From Streptomyces aurantiogriseus (GTDB taxonomy: Bacteria > Actinomycetota > Actinomycetes > Streptomycetales > Streptomycetaceae), in the NCBI RefSeq assembly GCF_014649375.1, contig NZ_BMSX01000015.1, positions 62,001-126,000 of the forward strand: DNA of 64,000 nt. Reading direction: 5' to 3'. Below are positions 26,262 through 33,594 of the stretch, piece after piece. The position numbers and the translations under genes were made by a program. The notes under the pieces were generated by a model. That model did no database searches and was not told the origin of the DNA. It saw nothing but the letters and a program-made list of their open reading frames with translations. The stretch's first letter is position 1. Each line of letters starts with the position of its first letter.

Positions 26262-27013
26262 GAGGCCACCGGGCGCAGCCGCAGGCCCTGCATGCCGCCG
26301 TCGACGGCGAGGGCGGTGCCGGTGGTGGCGCCGGACAGGGGGCTCGCCAGGTAGGCGATGGCGCCCGCGACCTCGGCGGCGCTGACCAGACGGCCGGTGG
26401 GCTGGCGGGCCTCCAGGGCGGCGCGTTCGGCGGCCGGGTCGTCGGCGGCGTCGAGCAGGCGGCCGACCCAGGGGGTGTCCGCCGTGCCCGGGTTGACGCA
26501 GTTGACGCGGATGCCCTCGCGGACGTGGTCGGCGGCCATGGCGAGGGTGAGGGAGTACACGGCCCCCTTGGTCGCGCTGTAGAGCGCGCGCTGCGGCAGG
26601 CCGGCGGTGGCGGCGATGGAGCAGGTGTTGACGATCGCGGCGTGCGCGGAGCGGCGCAGGTGGGGCAGGGCGGCGCGGGCCACGCGGACCATGCCGACGA
26701 CGTTGACGTCCAGGACACGGTGCCACTCGGCGTCGTCGTTGTCCTCGACGGTGCCCTGGGCTCCGATGCCCGCGTTGTTGACCAGGACGTCCAGGCCGCC
26801 GAGGTCGGCGACGACGGCCGCGACGGCCGTGCGGACGGAGGTGTCGTCGGTGACGTCGGCGCGGTGGGCGAGCAGGGGCTTGCCGACTCCCGAGGGGTCC
26901 AGGTCGAGGACGGCGACCTGTGCGCCGCGCTCGGCCAGCAGCTCGGCGGTGGCCCGGCCGATACCGGAGGCCCCGCCCGTCACCAGGGCCCTGAGGCCCT
27001 CGAAGTCACTCAT
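26258..27013 (-). CDS. SDR dehydrogenase, probable 2-keto-3-deoxy-L-fuconate dehydrogenase
   Basis: 251 residues with the full short-chain dehydrogenase set: TGGASGIGRA for NAD binding, DVLVNNAG, the catalytic Ser in NTCSIAA, and YSATK for Tyr and Lys. The C-terminus ends in the common VDGGMQGLRLRP. In the non-phosphorylated fucose pathway an SDR oxidises 2-keto-3-deoxy-L-fuconate at C4. Position between the dehydratase and the sugar dehydrogenase fits. Its ATG overlaps the dehydratase stop (ATGA). Confidence 0.9.
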   Translation of the reverse strand: MSDFEGLRALVTGGASGIGRATAELLAERGAQVAVLDLDPSGVGKPLLAHRADVTDDTSVRTAVAAVVADLGGLDVLVNNAGIGAQGTVEDNDDAEWHRVLDVNVVGMVRVARAALPHLRRSAHAAIVNTCSIAATAGLPQRALYSATKGAVYSLTLAMAADHVREGIRVNCVNPGTADTPWVGRLLDAADDPAAERAALEARQPTGRLVSAAEVAGAIAYLASPLSGATTGTALAVDGGMQGLRLRPVAS

Positions 27014-28365
27014 GCCGTCTGGTCCTCCCCGCTCTCGGGACCGCTCTGGAGGTCGGCGGCCCAGAAGGTGCCGCCGGGATAGGTGTACCGCGCGATCGAC
27101 TCGGGCCGCATCGCCGCCGAGAAGCCCGGCACGGTGGGTGCCGTGTAGTGACCTTCCCTGATCACCACCGGGTCGAGGAAGTGGTCGTGCAGATGGTCGA
27201 CGTACTCGATGACGCGGTCCTCGGTGGTGCCGGTCAGGGCGACGTAGTCGAACATCGACAGGTGCTGGACGAGTTCGCACAGGCCGACCCCGCCCGCGTG
27301 CGGGCAGACCGGGACGCCGAACTTGGCCGCGAGCAGCAGGATCGCGAGGTTCTCGTTGACGCCGCCGACGCGGGCCGCGTCGAGCTGGAGGACGTCGAGG
27401 GCGCCGGTCTGGAGGAGCTGCTTGAAGACGACGCGGTTCTGGACGTGCTCGCCGGTGGCCACCTTGACCGGGGCGACGGCTTTACGGACGGCCGCGTGGC
27501 CGAGGATGTCGTCGGGGCTGGTGGGCTCCTCGATCCAGTACGGGTCGAACTCGGCGAGGGCGCGGGTCCAGCGGACCGCCTCGCCGACGTCCCAGCGCTG
27601 GTTGGCGTCGATCGCGATGCGGATGTCCGGGCCGACGACCGAGCGGGCGACGCGGCAGCGCCGTACGTCGTCCGCGAGGTCGGCGCCGACCTTGAGCTTG
27701 ATCTGCCGGAAGCCGTCGGCGACGGCCTCGGCGGCGAGGCGGGTCAGCTTCTCGTCGTCGTAGCCGAGCCAGCCGGCGGAGGTGGTGTAGGCGGGGTAGC
27801 CGCGCTCCAGGAGCCGGGCCCGGCGTTCCTCGGCGCCCTCCTTGCCCCGGCGCAGCAGGTCGAGGGCCTCGTCGGGGGTGAGGGCGTCGGTGAGGTAACG
27901 GAAGTCGACCTGGCGGACCAGCCACTCGGGGTCGGCGTCGGCGAGCAGGCGCCACAGGGGCTTGTGGGCTCGCTTGGCGGCGAGGTCCCAGGCGGCGTTG
28001 ACGACCGCGCCGATCGCCATGTGCATCACGCCCTTCTCGGGCCCGAGCCAGCGCAGCTGGCTGTCGCCGATCAGGTCGCGGCTCAGCGTGCCCGGGTCGG
28101 CGCACAGCTCTTCCACGGAGCGGCCGACGACATGCTCGCGCAGCGCCTCGATCGCGGCGACCTGCACCTCGTTGCCCCGGCCGATGGTGAACGTGAACCC
28201 GTGCCCCTCGTGACCGTCGGGCGCGTCGGTGCGCAGGACGACGTAGGCCGCCGAGTAGTCGGGGTCCGGGTTCATCGCGTCGGAGCCGTCGAGCTCACGC
28301 GAGGTGGGGAAGCGGATGTCGTGGGTGTCGACCGCGGTGACGCGGGCGGGGCTGGGGGACGCCAT
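27010..28365 (-). CDS. L-fuconate dehydratase (enolase superfamily)
   Basis: 451 residues, first gene of the operon. Enolase-superfamily catalytic features are present: the K-x-K motif in IKLKVGADL, metal ligands in IAIDANQRW, WIEEPTSPDD and GEHVQNR, and the catalytic His in VCPHAGG. The N-terminal RFPTSRELDGSDAMNPDPDYSAAYV block is characteristic of L-fuconate dehydratases. It makes 2-keto-3-deoxy-L-fuconate. The start is an ATG at 28365. A half-operator for the divergent GntR regulator lies just upstream. Confidence 0.93.
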   Translation of the reverse strand: MASPSPARVTAVDTHDIRFPTSRELDGSDAMNPDPDYSAAYVVLRTDAPDGHEGHGFTFTIGRGNEVQVAAIEALREHVVGRSVEELCADPGTLSRDLIGDSQLRWLGPEKGVMHMAIGAVVNAAWDLAAKRAHKPLWRLLADADPEWLVRQVDFRYLTDALTPDEALDLLRRGKEGAEERRARLLERGYPAYTTSAGWLGYDDEKLTRLAAEAVADGFRQIKLKVGADLADDVRRCRVARSVVGPDIRIAIDANQRWDVGEAVRWTRALAEFDPYWIEEPTSPDDILGHAAVRKAVAPVKVATGEHVQNRVVFKQLLQTGALDVLQLDAARVGGVNENLAILLLAAKFGVPVCPHAGGVGLCELVQHLSMFDYVALTGTTEDRVIEYVDHLHDHFLDPVVIREGHYTAPTVPGFSAAMRPESIARYTYPGGTFWAADLQSGPESGEDQTA

Positions 28366-28376
28366 GCCGCATATTT

Positions 28377-28387
28377 ATCAGACCACT
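28377..28387. promoter_or_regulatory. Possible second half-operator before the dehydratase gene
   Basis: The minus strand reads TGGTCTGATAA, sharing TGGTCNGA with the full site 60 bases away but with a degenerate right half. It sits 12 bases upstream of the dehydratase start, a position suited to repression. Confidence 0.35.
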
Positions 28388-28437
28388 TCCCTCGCACAAC
28401 AGCCCTCGGGCCATGGAACGACGTGTTCTCACCCCGA

Positions 28438-28450
28438 GTGGTCCGACCAC
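28438..28450. promoter_or_regulatory. GntR/FadR-type operator GTGGTCCGACCAC
   Basis: A 13-base palindrome, perfect except for the central base, contains TGGTCCGACCA. This matches the TGGT-N3-ACCA operator pattern of the FadR branch of GntR regulators. It lies in the 148-base gap between the catabolic operon and the divergent FadR-type gene, so it probably controls both. Confidence 0.7.
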
Positions 28451-28468
28451 CTCGGTGACTAGACTGCG

Positions 28469-28508
28469 GCGCACCGGTGACAGGAGAGGCGCACCGGTGA
28501 CAGGAGAG
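28469..28508 (+). repeat. 20-bp tandem duplication carrying the ribosome-binding site
   Basis: The unit gcgcaccggtgacaggagag occurs twice in direct succession just before the GntR gene. Each copy holds a GTG and an AGGAGAG site. The first copy could start a tiny 7-codon frame (MTGEAHR then stop). Confidence 0.9.
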
Positions 28509-28513
28509 ATGAC

Positions 28514-29296
28514 GTGGACAAGGCCGACGAGTCCCCGCGGAGCGGGCCCGCCGTGGCGAAGGGCACGGTGACGCAGCGCGCCATCGAGCGGATCAAGGCG
28601 ATGATCGCGGAGGGCCTGCTGGAGCCGGGCCAGCGGCTGCCGACCGAGCGTGACCTCGCGGCACAGCTGGGCATCTCCCGCAGCTCGATGCGGGAGGCGA
28701 TTCGCGCCCTCACGGTCCTGGGCGTAGTGGAGGCCCGGCACGGTTCCGGCATCTACGTGACACAGCTCCAGGCCGGTGACCTCCTGGAGACGTTCGGCGT
28801 GGTCGCCGACCTCTCGCGCGGGCCGCGGCTGGTCGAGCTCCTGGAAGTGCGGCGCATTCTGGAGTCGACGGCGACCGCGCTGGCCGCCGCCCGCATCACT
28901 CCGGAGCAACTTGCCGCCGTGGAAGGCCACTTGACCGCGATGAACGCCACGGACGACCCGGAGGAGATCCTCGCCCACGACCTCGCCTTCCACCGGGAGA
29001 TCGCGGCCGCCGCCGGCAACGAGACGATGGCGGCGATCCTGGAGGGCCTGTCCTCCCGCACCTTCCGCGCCCGTGTCTGGCGCGGCTACCGGGAGGAGGA
29101 CGCCTTCGCCCGCACCCGCCGCGAGCACGCGGCGATCCACCGCGCCCTGGCGGCCCGGGATCCGGAGGCGGCCCGGGCGGCGGCGGCCGCGCACGTGGGC
29201 GAGGTGGAGGAGTGGCTGCGGGCGCAGCGCAGCGCCGGAGCACCTTCTTCAGCAGTCGCTCCGGCTCCCGTACGGCCGGCTCCGGAAGGTCCGTGA
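28514..29296 (+). CDS. GntR-family (FadR/FCD) regulator of the sugar operon
   Basis: 260 residues. The winged helix-turn-helix (about 15-85) shows GLLEPGQRLPTERDLAAQLGISRSSMREAIRALTVLGVVEARHG. The C-terminal FCD effector domain (about 105-235) has metal-type residues in HDLAFHREIAAAAGN and REHAAIHRAL. The GTG at 28514 follows AGGAGAG. It diverges from the fucose-type operon and probably represses it until a pathway intermediate binds. The C-terminal tail after residue 240 is Ala/Pro-rich. Confidence 0.92.
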   Translation: MDKADESPRSGPAVAKGTVTQRAIERIKAMIAEGLLEPGQRLPTERDLAAQLGISRSSMREAIRALTVLGVVEARHGSGIYVTQLQAGDLLETFGVVADLSRGPRLVELLEVRRILESTATALAAARITPEQLAAVEGHLTAMNATDDPEEILAHDLAFHREIAAAAGNETMAAILEGLSSRTFRARVWRGYREEDAFARTRREHAAIHRALAARDPEAARAAAAAHVGEVEEWLRAQRSAGAPSSAVAPAPVRPAPEGP

Positions 29297-29325
29297 ACTC
29301 CGCTCCGGAAGGTCCGTGAACTCCG
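29280..29325. repeat. 23-bp tandem duplication at the end of the GntR gene
   Basis: Two exact copies of a 23-base unit beginning ctccggaaggtccgtgaact lie at 29280-29302 and 29303-29325. The first holds the regulator's stop codon. Confidence 0.9.
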
Positions 29326-29410
29326 TGCCCGGCCGGGGGTGGCCGAGGAGGCCGGTGAGAGGCCATGGTGCACGGACACAACCGCACATCTTCACTCCCG
29401 AGGAGCGCCC

Positions 29411-30754
29411 GTGAGCACCTGGGTCGGCCGGACCGCCGTCGAGATCGCCGCCGCCGTACGCGAGAAGCGGGCCACTCCCCACGAGGTGGTGGTCGAGCAC
29501 CTCGCGCGGATCGGGCTGCTGGACGGGCGGGTGGGGGCGTTCCGTACGGTGCGGGCGCGGGCGGCGCTCGACGAGGCGGACGAGGTGGGCGCCCGCGCGG
29601 ACCTGGCCGGCCTGCCGTTGGCCGGTGTGCCGGTGGCGGTCAAGGACAACCTCGCCGTGCGGGGCGAGTCCACGCGCGTCGGCTCCGCCGCGACTGCGGA
29701 CACGCCCGCCGACGCCGATCACGTCACGGTGGCCCGGCTCCGGGCGGCCGGTGCGGTGGTCGTGGGGCTGACGAACGTGCCGGAGCTGTGTGTCTTCGGG
29801 ACCACCGAGGGCGTCCACGGCACCGCCCGCAACCCGTGGGACACCGCGCGCACGGCGGGCGGTTCGTCCGGCGGCAGCGCGGCAGCGGTCGCCGCCCGGA
29901 TGGTGCCCATCGCCCTGGGCAACGACGGCATGGGCTCCTTGCGCATACCGGCGGCCAACTGCGGCCTCGTCACCATCAAGCCGGGCCATGGCGTGGTTCC
30001 CGCGGGGATCGGCGAGGGCGACTGGTTCGGCATGTCCGAGAACGGCCCCCTGGCGACGACGGTCGAGGACGCCCGCCTGATGCTGTCGGTGCTGGCCGGC
30101 ACCGAGGTCGTACGGGCCCAGGAGCCCGGCACGCTCAGGATCGCGGTCTCCGTGCGCAGTCCGCTCGCCGGGGTCACCGTGAGCAAGCCGTACGTGGGCG
30201 CGGCGCGTGAGGCGGCCGGGGTGCTGGCGCGGGCGGGGCATCGGGTGCGCCGGGCCGAGCCGCCGTATCCGCTGTCGCTGGGCGTCACCGCGCTCGCGCA
30301 CTGGACGGCGGGCACCGCCGTCGACGCACGGGCTCTGGACGCGCGCCTGTTGGCCCGCCGCACGCGGGTGCACGCCGCCGTCGGACGACGCTTCCTCGGC
30401 GGGGTGCGGGGCGGCTCGGCGCGGGAGGAACTGCGCCGTCGGCTGGAGCCGTTCTTCGAGGGATACGACGTGCTGCTGACGCCGGCGCTGGCCCGGCGCT
30501 CGCCGAAGTCGGCGCCGTGGCACGAGCGGGGCTGGCTGAGCAACGTCCTGGCGAACACGAACTACTCGCCGCTGACGCCGCCGTGGAACCTCACCGGCTG
30601 GCCGGCGGCGGTGGTTCCGGTGGGGACGCTGCCGTCGGGCGCCCCCACCGCGGTTCAGCTGGTGGGACGGCCGGGGTCGGAGGCGCAACTGCTGCGGGTG
30701 GCAGAGCAGTTGGAGGAGCTGCGTCCGTGGCGGCGGACGGCGCCGCTCGCGTGA
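29411..30754 (+). CDS. Amidase signature-family amidohydrolase
   Basis: 447 residues. The Ser-cisSer-Lys triad is visible: Lys in VAVKDNLAV, the cis-Ser and nucleophilic Ser regions in TAGGSSGGSAAAVAARMVP and the segment MGSLRIPAANCGLV. The usual GTDTGGSIR is here GNDGMGSLR, a variation in the loop holding the nucleophile. The substrate cannot be predicted. The GTG at 29411 follows GAGGAG. It may be read together with the GntR gene upstream but is separated by a duplicated sequence. Confidence 0.9.
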   Translation: MSTWVGRTAVEIAAAVREKRATPHEVVVEHLARIGLLDGRVGAFRTVRARAALDEADEVGARADLAGLPLAGVPVAVKDNLAVRGESTRVGSAATADTPADADHVTVARLRAAGAVVVGLTNVPELCVFGTTEGVHGTARNPWDTARTAGGSSGGSAAAVAARMVPIALGNDGMGSLRIPAANCGLVTIKPGHGVVPAGIGEGDWFGMSENGPLATTVEDARLMLSVLAGTEVVRAQEPGTLRIAVSVRSPLAGVTVSKPYVGAAREAAGVLARAGHRVRRAEPPYPLSLGVTALAHWTAGTAVDARALDARLLARRTRVHAAVGRRFLGGVRGGSAREELRRRLEPFFEGYDVLLTPALARRSPKSAPWHERGWLSNVLANTNYSPLTPPWNLTGWPAAVVPVGTLPSGAPTAVQLVGRPGSEAQLLRVAEQLEELRPWRRTAPLA

Positions 30755-30837
30755 GGGTGAGCGCGAGGGGCTGAATCCGCATGGGCGTGGCGGGCACGCC
30801 CATGCGGCAGGCGATCGCGACGGGTTCTGCCCCGGGG

Positions 30838-31011
30838 TCAGTCCACGCTGGGCAGGATGTGGGGCTCGGCGAGGTCCTCCTCGTAGCCGGCCAGGCGGAT
30901 GGGTGCCGAGCGGGCCCACACGTCGAGGCTGCCGATCTCCCCGGGCCGGCGGCCCCCGCGCTCCGTGCGTTCCTTGGGGCGCTGTTCGCGATTCGTCTTC
31001 TCTGGTGTCAC
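30838..31011 (-). CDS. 57-residue peptide gene, precursor-like
   Basis: The GTG at 31011 has AAGGAG 7 bases upstream, a strong ribosome site, which makes this short frame credible although longer frames in phase exist. The peptide begins with a charged, Arg/Glu-rich half (MTPEKTNREQRPKERTERGG). It continues with PGEIGSLDVWARSAPIRLAGYEED and ends in EPHILPSVD. This leader-plus-core look resembles precursors of ribosomally made modified peptides. No modifying enzyme of a known class is adjacent. It could instead be a small regulatory protein. Confidence 0.55.
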   Translation of the reverse strand: MTPEKTNREQRPKERTERGGRRPGEIGSLDVWARSAPIRLAGYEEDLAEPHILPSVD

Positions 31012-31467
31012 CGCGCACTCCTTATGTGTCGGGTCACCCTCGGGCGTGCCGGTCAGTCTGCGGTCCGGCGCTCGAGGCGTCCTTGGTTCTGTCTGCAGGC
31101 AGTTCGGACGCGGTGGCGCCGGTAACTCCGAGGAGAGCAGGCCGTTGTCAACCGGCTGTCCCATGACGGACCGTGGGTGTTGGGTGGCACTCCGTCCTGC
31201 TGTCCGTCCGCTATAGATTAACCAAATGAGCGGGGGGCCGCTCGATAGGGCTGAAAATTTGGGGTAACCATGGCAAGTCGCCCGCATGTCCCCCCAGGTG
31301 AATTGAACCCTTCCGCCCGCCGGCACACCCTTTGACCTTCACCCGAACGGCTTACAGCGGCTCGCCGCCGCTTCGTCGTGGCTCAGTTCAAGTGCCGTTG
31401 GTTCCGTCGCAAGCTCGCCATGATCTGCTGACGTGTCACTACGGCTGTCTCGCGGGAGGACTGACGC
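31012..31467. other. Gap of 456 bases with an AT-rich hairpin region
   Basis: No convincing coding sequence. The segment 31205-31270 is unusually AT-rich for this genome. Within it GAGCGG and CCGCTC (31228-31243) form a stem with a 4-base loop, flanked by CTAT and ATAG. It likely holds the promoter of the 57-residue peptide gene (minus) and that of the HD-like gene (plus). Confidence 0.45.
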
Positions 31468-31929
31468 ATGGAGCTGCGCAGCGTCGAGGAGCTGCTGGAT
31501 CTGCTGTACGCGGGGCGGGGCGTGTGGGACGCCCCGGAGCACCGCGGGCGAGGGGTCGACCTGCACGATCACGCGCTGCAGACCGCGGCGCTGCTGCGTC
31601 GAAGTCGCCCCGCCGACAAGGAACTCCAGGTGACGGGACTCGTCCACCCCATCGGCCGCCTGCTGCGGCCCACCACTGTCGTGGGCCGCGCCGAGATCGT
31701 CGCCGACGCCGTACGGCCACTGCTCGGCGAGCGGGTGGCACGGCTGGTCCGGCGCCACCCCTGGCAGGGCTCCCCCGCCGACGACGACCTGCTCAGCCTG
31801 CGCCAGGCGGACGAGGACGGCCGGGTCGCCGGCTTCGACGCGGGGGTGCTGGAGGACTGGCGGACGGTGCTGGAGCTGGTGGCGGCGCGGAACTCGCGGC
31901 TCGGGGCGGTCGACCAGGGCAGGCCCTGA
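31468..31929 (+). CDS. HD-domain-like protein lacking the HD pair
   Basis: 153 residues that align by eye with small HD-fold proteins of the PhnZ/inositol-oxygenase type: HDHALQTAALLRRS, LVHPIGRLLRPT, VADAVRPLLGERVARLVRRHPW. In active members the second motif reads LLHDIGHLL; here it is LVHPIGRLL, so the metal-binding Asp and the following His are lost. It may bind a ligand without catalysis. The ATG at 31468 follows GGGAGG. Its neighbours give no pathway. Confidence 0.6.
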   Translation: MELRSVEELLDLLYAGRGVWDAPEHRGRGVDLHDHALQTAALLRRSRPADKELQVTGLVHPIGRLLRPTTVVGRAEIVADAVRPLLGERVARLVRRHPWQGSPADDDLLSLRQADEDGRVAGFDAGVLEDWRTVLELVAARNSRLGAVDQGRP

Positions 31930-31985
31930 CCCTGTCCGGCAGCCGGTGAACGGCCACCGGAGACCTCACCACCGGCCGCCGGGCA

Positions 31986-33491
31986 CTACCACTTACCGGG
32001 TGCGTAGTCCTTGAGGAAGACTCCGTACAGGTCCTCGCCGACCTCGCCGCGCACGATCGGGTCGTAGACGCGGGCCGCGCCGTCGACGAGGTCGAGCGGG
32101 GCGTGGAAGCCGGCCTCGGCGAGGCGCAGCTTGTCGAAGTGGGGGCGCTCGTCGGTGATCCAGCCGGTGTCGACCGAGGTCATGAGGATGCCGTCGGTCT
32201 GGAACATCTCCTGTGCGCTGGTCCGCGTCACCATGTTCATCGCCGCCTTGGCGGCGTTCGTGTTCGGGTGGCCCGCGCCCTTGTAGCCGCGACCGAAGAC
32301 ACCTTCCATCGCCGAGACGTTCACGACGTACGCGCGCCCGCTCGTCGCCTTCCTGGCGGCGTCGGCCATGGCCGGGCGGAGCTTGCTGATCAGGATGAAC
32401 GGCGCCGTGTAGTTGCACAACTGGGTCTCGAGGAGCTCCACGGGGGAGATCTGCTCGATGGTCTGCACCCAGGTGTTGGTGTCGACGACGTCGGGGACCA
32501 GACCGCCCGCGTCGATGGCGGTGCCGTCGAGGTGCCGGGCGACGCTGGCGTTGCCCGCGACCAGGGCGAGGTCGGCGACCTTCTGCGCGTCGAGGCCGCT
32601 GGTGCCGATCGGCAGCGCGGCGAGGCCGTCGACCGCGCCGGAGTTGAAGGCGCCGATGACGTGGTGGGCGGGGAGCTCGCCGGCGGGCAGCGGGGCGCTC
32701 TCGCCCTCGACGAGGGCGGCGTAGGCGGAGGGCAGACGGCGTACGGTCTGCGTCGCGTTGTTGATGAGGATGTCGAGGGGGCCCGCCTCGGCGACCTGGT
32801 CGGCGAGGGCCACGGCCTGCGCCGGGTCGCGCAGGTCGATGCCGACGACCTCCAGGCGGTGCATCCAGTCCGCCGAGTCGTCCATCGCCTTGAAGCGGCG
32901 GATGGCGTCCTTCGGGAAGCGCGTGGTGATCGTCGTGTGCGCGCCGTCGCGCAGCAGCCTGAGCGCGATGTACATGCCGATCTTGGCGCGGCCTCCGGTG
33001 AGCAGGGCGCGCTTGCCGGTGAGGTCGGCGCGGGCGTCGCGCTTGGCGCGGTTCAGGTCGGCGCAGTCAGGACAGAGCTGGTGGTAGAAGTAGTCGACTT
33101 CCACGTACCGGGTCTTGCAGGTGTAGCAGGAACGCGGGCGCTGGAGTATCCCCGCGATCTTCCCCTCCTGCGTGATCGACGACGGCAGGAGGCCCTCCGT
33201 CTCGTCGTCGATCCGCTGGGCGGAACCGGTCGCCGTGGCCTCGGTGACCGCCTTGTCGTGGGCGGTCTTGGCGGCCCGGCGCTCCTGGCGGCGGCGCTGC
33301 TTGACCGTGCGGTAGATGCCGGCGGTGGCCCGGCGCACGGTGATCGCGTCGGGGTGGTCGATCTCCAGCGTGTCGAGTTCCTCGAGCACGCTGAGGCAGA
33401 CGGCGAGCCGCTCCGGGTCGATGCCGGGCCCGTACACGACGTCGTCCATGACCTCGTCCGTGAACGCCGAGCCGTCCTCTGTCACCGTCAT
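31986..33491 (-). CDS. Large SDR-family protein with an embedded zinc ribbon
   Basis: 501 residues. An N-terminal helical region (about 1-125) is followed by a zinc ribbon (CYTC and CPDC, about 128-155). The short-chain dehydrogenase domain is about 165-500: LLTGGRAKIGMYIALRLL, ILINNATQT and VVNVSAMEG. The usual catalytic Tyr of Y-x3-K is replaced (HPNTNAAKAA), so ordinary SDR chemistry is doubtful. As I recall, relatives share this deviation, so it is not decay. The ATG at 33491 follows AGGGAA. Function is unknown. Confidence 0.82.
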   Translation of the reverse strand: MTVTEDGSAFTDEVMDDVVYGPGIDPERLAVCLSVLEELDTLEIDHPDAITVRRATAGIYRTVKQRRRQERRAAKTAHDKAVTEATATGSAQRIDDETEGLLPSSITQEGKIAGILQRPRSCYTCKTRYVEVDYFYHQLCPDCADLNRAKRDARADLTGKRALLTGGRAKIGMYIALRLLRDGAHTTITTRFPKDAIRRFKAMDDSADWMHRLEVVGIDLRDPAQAVALADQVAEAGPLDILINNATQTVRRLPSAYAALVEGESAPLPAGELPAHHVIGAFNSGAVDGLAALPIGTSGLDAQKVADLALVAGNASVARHLDGTAIDAGGLVPDVVDTNTWVQTIEQISPVELLETQLCNYTAPFILISKLRPAMADAARKATSGRAYVVNVSAMEGVFGRGYKGAGHPNTNAAKAAMNMVTRTSAQEMFQTDGILMTSVDTGWITDERPHFDKLRLAEAGFHAPLDLVDGAARVYDPIVRGEVGEDLYGVFLKDYAPGKW

Positions 33492-33594
33492 CGCGCTGCC
33501 GTTTCCCTGCTGACCCGTGCGGCGCTCCGACCGCGCCCGCTTTCGAACGGGGAAGTTTACGGAGCGCCGGGCCACACCTCCAAACCCGCGCCAG

